This document shows positions 1 through 11,940 of a stretch of DNA of 64,000 bases, piece by piece (positions within the stretch are counted from its first letter, which is position 1; each line of letters starts with the position of its first letter). The notes under the pieces were generated by a model. That model was not told the DNA's origin. It saw only the letters and a list, made by a program, of their open reading frames with translations, and ran no database searches. Source of the DNA: Sphaerosporella brunnea (lineage: Eukaryota > Ascomycota > Pezizomycetes > Pezizales > Pyronemataceae); the NCBI GenBank assembly GCA_008704415.1, contig VXIS01000015.1, positions 124,001-188,000 on the forward strand, read 5' to 3'. A program made the position numbers and the translations under genes.

Positions 1-85
1 TACTTTCGATGATTTTCTGTCGATCTATACCGAGCCTTTAATTTTTTAAATGTGTGGTGGTGAAGTTGGGTACTAAAGCTCTGGC

Positions 86-562
86 TTACAACCATAGATT
101 TGGATTTTCCTCGCCTCTCTCCATCAGAACCTCAATTTCCGCCTGAATCCAGGCCTCAACAGACTCATAGGGCGCTTCCCGCTCAATAGGTAGCATAATC
201 GGATGGTGGTTGTGGTGGAAATGCGTGATTCCTGGGAGTAAACAATCGTTGAGCTGACGGGCACTCCTTCTGGACAGTAACCAACTTTTTCTCGCTTCAA
301 CATCCGCTGAATTAAAACACATACACAAAGCAAAAAAGTGCATAGCGTTTAACAAGCAACGGCAACAGTTCAGGCGAGGCGAAAGAATACAGCAAGGAAA
401 AAAAAAAGATGCAAGCGGACCACCGTGAACTACAGAAGTGTAACAATAGTAAAAAAACACAACAGCAAAAACAAAAACTCCCGCCACTCCCGCCAACACG
501 CTAGCACTTATAAAAACACACGCCGCCGCGTTTTGGCATCGATCGTCGGCATCATACATCAT
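86..562 (-). CDS. Possible small protein or last exon of an unknown gene
   Basis: I do not recognise this frame. It is open for 158 codons. Its N-terminal part has one strongly hydrophobic stretch (about residues 14-42) rich in Val, Phe and Ala, followed by a Cys-rich part. The last 35 residues are different: acidic and mixed, ending in ENPNLWL, and they look more like ordinary protein than the rest. The real coding part may be only this end, as the last exon of a gene whose upstream exons I cannot assign; a TCCCAG acceptor lies near 226. No family match is claimed. It sits 27 bp from the stop of the neighbouring SH3 gene, on the same strand. Confidence 0.2.
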   Translation of the reverse strand: MMYDADDRCQNAAACVFISASVLAGVAGVFVFAVVFFYYCYTSVVHGGPLASFFFPCCILSPRLNCCRCLLNAMHFFALCMCFNSADVEARKSWLLSRRSARQLNDCLLPGITHFHHNHHPIMLPIEREAPYESVEAWIQAEIEVLMERGEENPNLWL

Positions 563-588
563 AGGTCTTCATTGTTGAAAAAAAAGTA

Positions 589-2314
589 TTATGGCTTCTT
601 CGCCGGCGCTTCCTTCTCTCTATCCACCGCCAGAGACTTCCTAGGTGTCTCCTCCTTCACCTCCACCGCCTTGCCCTTGTCACTTCCATTCACTTTTGCC
701 TCAGCCCCTCCCACGAATCCCTCGCTCTCTGCCTCTCCTTCATGGAAAGCCTCGCTCCCCAGTCGCGGTGTGCCCACAGCCTCCTCCATCTCACCCCCTT
801 CCTCAGCAAAGCGCGCAGCACGGTCCTCGTATTCCCTCCTGATTTGTTCAAGCCGCTCGCGGCTCTCTTCGTGGCCCAGTTGATACCCGTACGGATGGAC
901 GTCCTGGCTGCTGGTCGAGAAGTGGCTCACGTGTGCGTGATGAGCCAAGTGTTCCTCAGGCGCCAAGGCGGATGGGTTCATTTCCCCGGCCGGATGCATG
1001 TCGCGGAGAAGGCAGACATATTCTTCCGGTACCAGGCCGGATTCACCTTGACCAATCAGCCTGACACAAAGGCAAGGAAGAAAAGGGAATACCTGTCTTC
1101 GGGTCCTCAGCGACCAACCAGCCCATTCCATGCCGATAGCTAACCCAAACCACCTGGCCCTCCACCAAGGGGAGCTCGTTTTCGTTTTCCTGTATGAAAT
1201 CAAACAGTGCGACCGCTTTGCCGTGCATTTCCTCGGCGGGACTAGCAATAGTAAACTGGTAGTCCTTGCTGAACCGGCTCGAGTACTCGTCACCAATGCC
1301 GTTCCCGTTGAAATCGCCGCCGTCTTCATCGCTGTATACATCGTAGTACCCGGCGCCAGCGGGATCATACTCGTCTTCTTCCGCATGGTGATATAGCTCG
1401 CCACCGGGCTCGCCATCCTCCAAGTCCTGCGGGCCAGCCGATGTGCGATAGTAGCTGCCATCGATTCCACCGTTGCCTGTGCTCCGCCGCCGCGTCGCCC
1501 AGTCCTTGTCTGCTGACCCCTTGGGAATTAGTGAGTTTTGCGGCATCGCGCTCTTGTGTTTCCGATGGGCAACATGTTTCGGAACCACAACAGGGCTTTG
1601 CAGATCCTCATCCTCGCTCCACGGCGGCCCGTCCGCGAAGTTAAGCGGCGGGGGTTGGTTCGTGTTCCGCAACCGAAATTGCACCAACTCCTCGTCCCAT
1701 GGGAGGTCGCCGTTGGTTGCTGGTACCGCCGGATCCGACAATCGTCGGAACCACGGCGCCGCTGCCGCTGCGTTGGCAGCATCCACGTCTCCCGGCGTCA
1801 TAAGCCCCAGTGCCAAAGGCGGCCCATAGTGCAGCGGGTGGATCGAGGGGTACGCAAAATCCCTGACCTGTGCGTAAGACAGAGACGACGGGAATTGCGG
1901 GTGGAACGAGTCACAGCTATTGGACGCGACCGAGATGATCGAAAGGCGGGATGCCTGCGGTGGCGGGAAGTTAGGAATCATCCCTGGTTTTCGAGAGCTG
2001 GTGGGACCCGGGCTGGGAGTCGACTTGCGGGGCGGTGGCGTCGCGATCCGGTCGATGTTGGGCAGCAGTGAGGCCAGAGTAGGGCTTCCTTGAGCGGGCG
2101 GAGCGGGGGATTCCCGTGAGGGGTTCGAGACCATAGACAAACGCTTCGTGGGCGTGTCTGGGGGTGACAGTATCCGTGAACGTCGGTTTGCGTGGGACGA
2201 TGGAGCTCCAAGCGCGGGGCTGGTGGAATCTTTGGATGGCGTCGAAGACTTCAGTTCGACCGAGGGAGCGATGGCAGCCATGGTTTCGTTGCTGGACGAG
2301 CTCACACTGACCAT
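589..2314 (-). CDS. SH3-domain adaptor, Nbp2/Skb5-like
   Basis: Two exons, 1093..2314 and 589..1046, joined across a 46-nt intron (GTATTC donor, CTGAT branch, CAAG acceptor) that falls inside the SH3 domain. The product is about 559 residues. The first 360 are Ser/Pro-rich and probably disordered. The SH3 domain spans about 366-420: it opens with ALFDF, has an acidic ENENELPL loop, a GMGWLVAED core and closes with GLVPEEYV, the typical layout of Nbp2/Skb5 adaptors, which link kinases and phosphatases in cell-wall and polarity signalling. The tail is acidic and coiled-coil-like. The ATG at 2281 (codon 12, context ACC-ATG-G) has a better start context than the first ATG at 2314, so the true protein may be 548 residues. 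The assignment rests on the SH3 only. Confidence 0.75.
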
Positions 2315-3756
2315 TGGCTGTAGTGACGGGAGATGTAGAGTTGGAGGGTTCCTCCAAAAGGCTGGATGGATGGCTGCGGCGTCCGGTAAGGCAGAAAGAA
2401 GGCGAAAGAGGCGTGCTCTCAGCGAAAGGAACGGAACCAGACCAGCTGCAGTTGGCTAACAAGAAAAAAGGAGATCGCGGGAAGTGAGAGCGGAGACCGA
2501 AGTTGAAGAGCTGCGGAGGGTGGCGAAGGAGGGAGGTGGTGGATGGGTTGGATGCGCGGTTAGCAGAGGCTGCGAGTGGATGAGGTTGGGGTAGTCGAAG
2601 AGGCGGCTCAATTGGGGGGGGGGGGGGGAGGTTGGAGTGGGTGGGCGGGTGTTTGGGCGCTTTCAGGGCGAGTGTCTGTGCGAGCCGAGCGAGATCGCAG
2701 GTGTTGTTGCTGGCGGATGGACGATATGAGACAGGCGACTCGATTGCGGGTTTGATGGGCGATCTGGCGACAAGAAAGGGAGTCGTCGCTGAGGACGGCA
2801 GCAACAACAAAGCGAGAATATCTACACCGAGCAGGTATTTCCTGTGTCTCTTCCGCTTTGTGGATTGATTACCTATTGGCCTCCGCCAGCCGCGAAAGGG
2901 AAGGATGCAAAAGTGGCGAAAGTGAAAGGGTTCAGGCAGCCCTTCCAGCCCCGTCAAATACAAATCCAGCAGCCAGCAGCAGAACAAGCGCCGAGGGGAA
3001 AGCTCTTTCCGCCGCCAGGCAGAAAAAACAAAAACAAAAAAAAACAAATGTCGGTACTTGCACTTGGCTAACCGGCCATCGAACGCAAACAACCGAGCCT
3101 CTCAGCTTGCGGAGCTCACGCCGTACCTGCATCATGCTGGAGCATCCCCTGGAGCTGACTGGCGGCCAACCAAGACAAACTCGTGCTCGCGAGGCTTGAA
3201 AGGAAATGAGGAAAGCGGCGGGTAGGATATCCAGACGATATGTCCCCTCTCCAAGAGAGTGATCTGCGCACTGCTTCAACCTCGTTTCTGGCGGCAAGCC
3301 CGCAAGAAAACCCACCAACAAGCCCTGGCCTGGATGGCACGTGCGCTCTTGTCGAATTGTCACGCCGCTGACGAAAACGCCTTTCATCGTGCAGCTGCAG
3401 CATAAGCAACGAACGTTTGACCACCGAAGTGAGCGTCAGCTGGCATGGCATTCTACCCACATGTAGGTTTTATACATAGTGGTTTGAAGATTGAGATCAC
3501 CCGTCTCAAGCTTGTTGAAGAAATGTCTCGACTCTCGAGTGACCTCACGTGATATCAATATCGGGCAATCTGCGGTTTTTGATCCGGAACAGAAAAATTA
3601 CGCGAATGTAGGTTTTTATCGTGAGCCGCACCAGTATCGTAACAGCAGGTACAACATCTAGAATACCAAGCAGCGCAGCAAAACCCCATGCATAAAGCAG
3701 ACATCACAAGTAGCAGGAAGTAAGTAAACACCGCAACGCCGATCCCGACCCGCGAA
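2315..3756. other. Intergenic, no gene seen
   Basis: This holds the 5' flank of the SH3 gene and the 3' flank of Ssu72. It contains a run of 13 G near 2616-2628 and scattered AAAAC repeats near 3024-3047. Open frames here have no recognisable domains and unnatural composition. Confidence 0.5.
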
Positions 3757-4934
3757 CTAGAAGTAAGCAACGCTCCACAACGCTGGCAACTGGGGCCACT
3801 TTTCCTGCCACTTGCTCAGGACCTCAGGGACCCTAGCATCGACACTTCCGCGTTCAAACCCCCTTCCCTCGGCCGCAGCCTTCCCTCTCTCCTCCTTCGC
3901 CGCGGCAGTCAGCATATCCGCCAAATCCCTGATGCCTCTTCCGCCAACGATAGCCTCCTCGTGGTTGTCTTTGATGTCAACGTTGATGACATGGACAAGC
4001 TTGTTGAGGGGGGAGTTGCGGTTGGTTAAATCTACCGAGGAGTCAGCATCGAATCAGGAGGAAGGAAGGAAGGGGGAGGGGGATTACCATCCAGCACAGC
4101 ATCCCAGCACCGTTCTTCGCACGTAATGACCACATCGACAACACCTTCCTTGACGCCATCACCGACTCCGCCACCGACAGCACCGTTGGCTTCCAGTCTC
4201 GGAACACCAACTTTCCAGTCCTGCCAGCGCTCAGGACACGCTTTGATGTGTCTGTTGCGGTCCAGCATGTTGAGGAGTCCGTTGGCGGTGTACAGCCGTT
4301 GATCCTTCGCTTTCAGCTCCTGAAACATCTCGTCGTACGTAGTGCTGTTGAAGCTGTAGATGTTGGGTTTGTCGATGCTCGGTCCTGGCAGGCGCACCGC
4401 GCTACCCGTGCCGAACGAGATCACGGGATATTTTGCGAGCGAGAGGACCAGGTGTGCTTCCATTGATCTGCGGGGAGTACACGTCTCAGCAAGGGTTACA
4501 TCTTTCACGCGGCCGGACGGGTATAATGGGGCAGCAGCAGCAGTGATATCTGGTCTGAGGGATTGACAGAGGCCGCCATGTAGAATCGTGATATGATTGC
4601 GGCGACATGATTTGAGCACACAGACAGCAAGGACATCCATATCATGGTTGGTATAATTTCTACATATCACCATCGTACATCCATTCTCGTATGTATTCAA
4701 TCCCAGCTGCTGCCCTCCATAGTAAGATTTGCGGATAGTGTAGAGTAGGTTTGGTATAATATCACACAATAAGGTGAAAAACAAGTAGATGCAGAGCGGG
4801 TGAGCAGAAAATCTTGTGGGAACAAACCGGTTCTGGTTACTCGCGCACACGGTACAGAACTTGAGCGGGAAGTCTTCTTCAACTTGAGGGGTTTCGCTTT
4901 GCTGCGATGGCTGCGGTTCCATAACTGCTGCCAT
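3757..4934 (-). CDS. ssu72: RNA polymerase II CTD phosphatase Ssu72
   Basis: Three exons, 4828..4934, 4088..4467 and 3757..4031, give 253 residues in perfect phase. Ssu72 removes phosphate from Ser5 (and Ser7) of the RNA polymerase II C-terminal repeat and acts with the cleavage/polyadenylation machinery in the nucleus. The protein-tyrosine-phosphatase-like loop C-X5-R-S is at residues 30-37 (CASNQNRS); intron 1 (360 nt, donor GTTTGT) cuts the Arg codon of this loop. Further family blocks are [31 protein letters not shown] and [13 protein letters not shown]. Intron 2 (4032..4087) precedes the conserved [14 protein letters not shown] block in the last exon. Ssu72 proteins are usually 195-250 residues, so the length fits. 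A 26-residue N-terminal extension rich in Gln, Ser and Pro precedes the core. Confidence 0.95.
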
Positions 4935-6549
4935 CTTGGTCGTGCGTGGTTTTGATTATTACTAGAGTAAGACTTTTGAAGGTTAGCAACTTGTTGCTAA
5001 TCAAAGCGTCTAGGCAGAAATGTGTGCGGAGAAAGCGGGTATCAGAAAAAGCCTCTAGATGTCTATCGGCATTGTCCGGCCTCTTGATAAGAGAGGAAGG
5101 GCTAAGACAGCTCCAATAAAATCTTGATTCATCATGTTGGGAAGGGGTGAGTCGCGTTGGAATAGACGCGAGAGGGACATACCAGTAACCGTTGATTTTG
5201 ACGCGATGGAGAGACGTGGAGAAGTTGAAGTTGAGGGTGTGGCGAGGCTGGTGATGTGATGGCGAGAAGGAAGAGATGGAAGGAAGGTTTGTCTCGATGT
5301 TGGACGTTTTGTAAGGGCGATCGGCGAAAAAAAGCGAAACCCAGTCACGGTCTATAGATGAGGCTATTCCAAAAATAGACTATGTGGCTTGGCTTGTCTG
5401 GACCCTAAACCAGCTCGGGGGTACCAACTCCAGCCATATTCAGCAGACAGCCTCTACATGCTGTTGTTTCGGGGGCGAATTTCGGCTGGTTTTCAATAGT
5501 GACCCCCCTAACGAAAGTTACATCAATTACGACAGCGGAGCGCTGTGTTGGAATAAAAGGCACTTGAAATGCAAGAACTGGACGACGTCGACGTCGAGGT
5601 CTGCCAGATATGATGGACGCCAACCAGCCAAGAAAAAGCTACCTGTACAAATATCGAGTAATGAGCGTGAATCTTCCTATTTTGACCACTTAGCGACCCC
5701 CCAGAAGCCGGTAATTTATCTCCACAACCAGCACAACCAGGAAGAGTTTGGACAAAAGGAGACTGTTGATCGATAGAGCGAGCGATAATTAGTCGAATCA
5801 CAGTGTGCTTTTTTGAAAAAAAATATTTTGTGGGCGCGGTAAATTCGTCCAAAGTCAGGTTACTGAGTTTAGGTGTCCCCAACCATCAATATCGTGATTG
5901 GCACATCTAGAGTACAGCGCTTCATGGGATATAACTTGCAATCTTGGCGACACCTTACTTCACATGGTTTATCTTGGCCTTTGTTTGGTTCATTTGGCCG
6001 TATGACCTCTACTGTTGACTAGGGAGAGTCGTCATTGGGAGGTAGCGTAAGCATCTAATATCTTTCCACCGCCATAAAGGTTCATCTACTGGCAAAACCC
6101 GGAGCCATGAGCGAACACAATTTCAAGAATGCTGCGATAGCAAGCCCGTTTGAGATGCATACGGGTGGGGGGGTGGCTTGGGTACAATGCCGTCACTGTG
6201 ACTGGAGCCTTGAGCGCCGCTCGAATGCGAAAGCACCTGCAGCAATACGAGAGGTATAAGAGATACTTGAGAGCACGGACTCAGCAACTCTCAGTGGACT
6301 AGCCCAGTGGGAATCGAAGGAGCTGAAGCAGAAAGCCGACGTGCCAGTGAATTGGAGAATCTCGGAAGAAAAGCAGTTTGGGATGATGCAGGGCAGGGCC
6401 AGCATGAACTGCCACCCTTGACCGAGGCTCAACAGCAAAATCTCACACTCTCTGCTGCCCTTGCTGTCGTAATGGGCACTTGTCCCTTTCGAATGTTGTT
6501 GGAAGATGGCTTTCGTCACTTTCTCAGCCGCTCGAGTGGTTATAGGAAC
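4935..6549. other. Intergenic, no gene seen
   Basis: The stretch starts with the 5' flank of Ssu72. From about 5380 to 6200 there are only short frames without family features. After 6290 weak plus-strand coding remnants lead into the dead hAT transposase at 6550. Confidence 0.4.
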
Positions 6550-6776
6550 TGGATCTCCCTTCCTACGAACACTTTGTTAACAAGCTATTACCTGAGCTTT
6601 ATGCATTCCACAAAGTGCGAGTTGGGCAGTCAATTAAGTCTGAAGAATATATAAACCTCGTCATGGACAAAAGTACTGATATAGCACACCACCGGGTGGT
6701 CAATCTTTGTATTGTCTTTTGCGCTGGCTGCATTCTTCTTTGGTGGTCCAAAGGGGTCCGGGCGTTGTTCCTTTGA
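6550..6776 (+). pseudogene. hAT-family transposase remnant (DUF659-like block)
   Basis: One open plus-strand frame runs from after a TAG near 6547 to a TGA at 6774. It encodes the stretch around the first catalytic Asp of hAT transposases: DLPSYEHFVNKLLPELY, then INLVMDKSTDIAHHRVVNL. This matches the DUF659/hAT pattern of a structural helix followed by a D-[KEG]-S/W-T motif and a strand. The upstream part is in pieces with stops and frame changes. No intact ends or terminal repeats were found around it, so it is a degenerate copy. The match is to the family pattern as I know it, not a search. Confidence 0.6.
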
Positions 6777-8182
6777 ACTGCCAATGGCCTCGTTCTTCTT
6801 TGGTGAGGAGGCCTGTAATTCGATCGTTCTGGGCACTTTCTCGCATGTCTCCCCTGTCGTCCCTTCATCCCCACCATGTCTCCTGTCACCGCCTCGTCAC
6901 TGACCGGTTACGACCGGTCAGTATGTCAGTCCCCTACTGTTGACCAAGTGATATGCAGTGATACTTCGGGCCCGTGAAAGATGTTAAGGTGCGTCAGCAA
7001 AGATTCAAACGGCGCCTTTTAAAGCAACGAGCAGTGAGTTTGTTGCCCGAGCCCGGAACCACTCGCAGGTTCTGATCATTCGTCCATTGCTAGGTCCAGC
7101 AGAGGAAGCTGGTCAGCCAACCGCCTTTCAATTGAAGTACAAGTCAATTTAGGTCCTGGGAGCCGAAGCGTGCGGCCTTGGTGCAGAAGGGTGCCGAGTA
7201 TGTTGAAGGATTTCATCTCTACAATGCGAATTATCAGGTCGATGGTGCTGGCAAGGCATGGTACATGACAGGCTGGAGAGCGAAGGAGGCAGACGAGGTA
7301 TCGATGTCTTTAGTAAACAACACCACGAAATCCCCAATAGGTTCAAAACGACCTATTGGACATCATGACAGCACGAGTATTGTAGTTACGCTCAGCATTC
7401 AGCACTCAGCATCTATCTTCCACAGGCGCCCCTGACCAGATCCGATCGCCTTGCAACAACTCGACTCCAAACAAAACAAAACAAACTGTGTCTCAGCATA
7501 CCACGACTACAATGCCCTCAAATTAAAAAGCAGAGCAAAAATGGATTGAATCCTAGATCATCATCATGATCATCTTAGGCTGTGACCAGCTTCAACTACA
7601 AAAAATGGATAAGATGCGGGTGTTCAAATAGTCATGACCCCCGAGAACAACTCCGAGTCTCTCACCTGACGGACTTCTCACAGCTCACATAGTCACAAGA
7701 CCCCGCTGCATGCCCCACAACTCACCCACAATTACAAGGCTGACAGAACGCTAACTCTCAATGACGCGTTCCATCCGTGCGTACATGGCGATCACAATTC
7801 ATCCGGAAATAGATAGATATTACCTCTTTTATATAGAGTACTATCTCTAACAACAACTCTCTCTCTCTCTCTGTCATGCGGACCGCAAAATGAAGTTTAA
7901 AAAAAAGACAAAAAAAGAAAGCAACAAGTGGAAGGAGAATAAAAAAAAACACACAGTGTGTGTGACGATATCAAACAGTCCAAGAAAAGAAAAGAAAAGA
8001 AAAAAAATACAATGTCAGGTAGATAGCGAACAGCAAAAAAAGAGAAAGAAAGTAAGCTACATAGCTGCATCAAAGCAAAGAGCACAGCAAAGCAAAGCAA
8101 AGAAGAAGAGAATCTGGTATACAGAAGTCGAAGAAGAATCCAAGTCCAACAAAAAAACCGATTCCAAAAGCTCAACAACAAA
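6777..8182. other. Gene-free stretch, 3' flank of Spa2
   Basis: No gene is seen. It includes a (TC)n microsatellite at about 7857-7873 and an AAAAG repeat at about 7983-8006, both downstream of the Spa2 stop codon, plus A-rich DNA. Confidence 0.5.
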
Positions 8183-11100
8183 TCACGACAAATCCACGCG
8201 TCTGCCCTCCTCATCAATATCCTCGACTGTCCTAACCAGCTCCTTCGTCTCCCTCGCCATATCAAACGCCAGCCCCGCAAGTTTCGACTTAAACTCCTTC
8301 TCGACCCTCATCTCGCCACTCTCCAGCATCGCCGTCTGCATCCCCAGCATACGATCTCTGCACCCGGCAAGATTGGTAACAATCCAATCTCCCTTATCTC
8401 TCAGCTTTCCATTGCGCTCATTCTTCATAGCCGTGTCCGTGGACTCGAGTACCCTCTCGACTACGCTCGAGATCTTGTCGATATGCGTCGATAGCTGCGG
8501 CACCGCCTGGTCCGACTTGATGCTTTCGAGCAGCGATTGGATGCTCTCGACGATGTCGTTGGTTTGGTTTTCCAGGAAGAGCTACACCGAAGCCGTCAAT
8601 GTTAGCCGCCATAGTCTCAGAAGCGAAGATCAGTGACAGTGACACGAAAAAGAAAACAAAATACGTAACGCGGTCCACCAGGTAGGGGTGTAACCACGTG
8701 GGAGAAGGGGGGAGGCGGAGGACGTCTTGCATAGCGAAGATGCACAACATCATGTCGCTAAGCGCGCCGCGCGGCGCCGACATTTCCCTTAAGGAACAAG
8801 GGGCGGTAATCCAAGCATCCAAACGAGGAAGGAGGCAGAGAAAAGTGACGCATAAGAGGAAGGCATATCCAGCCTTCGCAATGACACTGCCTCTCTCCTA
8901 CAAGCCACCGAGGAATTATGTTGCTTAGGTATCATTCCTCTAATTCCTCTATAAATCCGCCGCCCCTCGATCAATCGAGTAAAAAAAGAAAAGGACAGAA
9001 AAAGCCCCCGATCCCTCGCTCTATTGGTTTCTCAAACATCCTCCAGGAAGTAAAGAATAAGAAACAGAAAGCCACTAGAAAGCTAGAATATCAAAAGATC
9101 GCGCGAGAAATGGAGCAAGGAAGGGCAAGAATAGGGAAAACCAAACGAAAAAACAACGCGCTATTCAACACGATAACCAGTACGGCTCGGGGGCATAGGA
9201 AAAGAATGGTCACCTACCCTCAACTCCTCAACGTCACTCCCGGATGTGCGTATCCCAAATGCCGGACCAGATCCCCGTCCCCAGTTCTTGCTCTCAGTGC
9301 CCACCGTCTCCCCTAATATCGCGGATCCGTCTCTACTCCTCGGCGCGCTCCTGGGAGCAGACGACGATCCCCGCGGCGAGCTAAGCGGACTATACATAGA
9401 ATCGTTACTCAACCGTTGTCCGGCGCCATTCACGTCCAGTTCTGGCACGGCATGATGCCCGTTGCCATTTACGTGACTGTTTTCCACTTCGGAGGAATCA
9501 TTGGCACCCACCGGCACGTATCGATTCTCATCGTGTGGAGAAAATTGCATTTCCTCGTCGTCGATCGCTGTGGCAGACGCGATGTAGTCCTCGTCCTCGT
9601 CCGACTCGCCCTCCTGCGTTGGACGAATACGAACGAGCTTGACGAGTTCGATGACCGAAGCAGTGAGATGCGATGCTGCAGCATCCAATAGAGATACAGG
9701 GGACAAGCCGGCGCCTGTAGCGTGGTTCTTGGCCGCCGTTGTCAGATTGTTTGCCGTGGCGGAGATGCGTGCCTTCAGGCGTGTAATGGCATCATTTTGT
9801 TCTCCGCTGATATCCTGGGTTAGTGCTCTAGTGGCTATCACAACAGACTTGACTTGTTCGAGGGATTGGCCGAAGTTGATGCTACGTGCCACCTTGAGAA
9901 GCTCATCAATCGCTATTTGGAACTTTGTCAGGTGAACAGCCTTAATGAGTCCCCGAGCGTCAACCAGATTTCCCTCCTTTCCGAACAAGCCACCCGAAGT
10001 GGGAACCTGGAGACCGAGAGAAGAGCTGCGGATTGACCGAATTGTCGTCTTTGCTTTTGCGTATCGGCTCTTCCACTCCTGTACTTCGCTCTGGAGCTTC
10101 TGGATCTGGTTGTTGAGCTTTTCTTCCCTCTCAAAGGAATGGTCTGCTCGCTCGGAAATAACTTTCATCTGGTTAAGGAATTCCATCGCTTCGCGGCGCA
10201 CTTCTTCCGTGACCTTTACCCTATCAGTCTTGAAGCTTGAGAGATATCCGCTGGGCAAGGCAAACCTCTTCTTGCTCTTTGAGCTCTTGCTTCAGATCTT
10301 CGTGTTGACGTAGGAGTTCTTGATATTCTTCAGAGCCACCACCGCCACCACCGCGGCGGAGCTGTTCGATCTCATCCTGCTGTGCCCTCAATTGCTCCTC
10401 TTGCCGTTTCAACTGCTGCTGCAGAGATTCATTTTTCGCCGACTCGGCCTGGACTTTGTCGAGTTCTGACCGCAAGTTGTTGTTCAAGTTTTCGGCATCG
10501 GCCAATCGCCCTTCCAGGCTTGTGCGGAGCTCTTCCCACTCCTGTTGCATGATCTGTCAGCAGCATTCCAATCATGTCAAAGCATAAACCGAACATTTTC
10601 ACCACCAGACCCGGAAGCCTTCAAAGACCTAATTTCGTTGTCCCTTTCGTGCAATGTCGCTTCGAGTCCTGCCACCTTGTCATGTAACACTTCGATCTTG
10701 CTCTGATAATCCGCAATAAGCCTTTTATCCGCCTGTACCACCCACCTGTCAGCCCACTGCGCTAGAGAAGTCCCTGCATCACACCACATACCTCGAATTG
10801 ACTGGCCCTACTGGCCATGCTCCTAGAACTTTCCCGTCTACCCGGACCAGCGCTTCGCCGTTGTCCATTTATCCCCTTGTCTTCTAATCCAAACGCGTCC
10901 ATGTCGTCTTCATCGTCGTCGTCTTCAACCATGGTGCTTTTATTAGGTATAATCGTGCTGTTCTGCAAATTGCTCGGCAATGGGCGTCCAAAAGAATTCG
11001 GGGGTCCGCGGGGCGTACCTGGAGGTCCTCCATTGGGTGGCGGTCCTCGCGGCGGTCCACGGTATCCGTTGGGCGGCGGTCCGCTGGGCCCGTAAGGTCC

Positions 11101-11940
11101 CCCACGTCCCATCATACCAGGCCCTGGGCTTCCCATTCTCATAGGCCCCGGGGATCCAACCCTGGATGGCAATCCGGGGGAGCCCAAGTGTCCAGGTGGT
11201 GGCATTCCGCGCCCATCCATGGAGTTGTGGGGCGAATATGCCGGGATCAAACCCGACGAGAACCGCGGGAACCTGCGCTCAAGTTCGTAAAACACATCGG
11301 TAGCCAGATCGCGGAAGCGATCAGGCGGGAGTGTGGACAACTTCTGTCTCGCCTGGTTTCGCTTGGGGTGGAAGTCTTGTTTAGGGAGGAGGAACGGAGG
11401 CACTTCCTCGTCCTCAACGGGGACGACTGGTTCTCGGCGCTGTAGCTCATCATAGACGTCCGTGGACAGCTCTTGGAACTGTATCGCGGATAACCGTAGT
11501 AGCTTGTCGCGCGCTCTGTTCGGTCGGATGCTCCCCTTGGTCTCGAGGAAGTCTCGCAGCCATTTGGCCAGGGCCGCATGATGAACCGCTACTTGCTCTT
11601 CCAAGGCGATGTTCTTCAGCGTGGCTGAGCCCTCGCTGGAGGCGTACAAGCCCGTTCCATCGGAACTGCGTGCGATTGAGGCGGGAGGTGAGACATTGGA
11701 CGGGGGCCTTTGCGGCTGCTGCAGGGGTGCTCCTCCAAACATGAGGTCGTTTTCAGCGGCCGAGTTGTATTTCGAGATTCCAGACCATTCACTGCCAGCA
11801 ACGGACACGGGGGAGAGCGCAGAGCGGGGGATGCCGCCGTTGTTGTTCATGGAGATCGACAGGTTATTCTGGTGGCCACGAATCTCTGGGGGGCTCCTTG
11901 GCGGGCTCTGGGGACTTTCGGCTGCTTCGTCCGTTGCCAT
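8183..11940 (-). CDS. spaA: Cell-polarity scaffold Spa2/SpaA
   Basis: Five exons: 10792..11940, 10595..10732, 10266..10553, 9218..10213 and 8183..8581, about 989 residues with all phases consistent. Spa2 is a polarisome scaffold at hyphal tips that recruits formin and MAPK-pathway kinases. Two Spa2-homology (GIT) repeats lie at about 120-165 (KWLRDFLETKGSIRPNRARD, then LSTDVYDELQRRE) and 185-225 (LATDVFYELERR). A Pro/Gly-rich segment follows, then a long coiled coil (exons 2-4), then the C-terminal Spa2 domain of helices ending RTVEDIDEEGRR. Splice details are uncertain in places: intron 2 uses a poor donor (GTTCGG); intron 3 could end at AAAG (52 nt, after a CTGAT branch, used here) or at TTCAAG (37 nt); the last intron is 636 nt, long for this window. 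Confidence 0.88.

Noticed and set aside
589..1470. A longer version of the SH3 gene's second exon as an independent gene
   Set aside because: Only the part below 1047 continues the SH3 domain; the rest is the wrong frame of exon 1.
1971..3092. A 373-codon minus-strand frame
   Set aside because: Overlaps the start of the SH3 gene in another frame and extends into its promoter; no family features.
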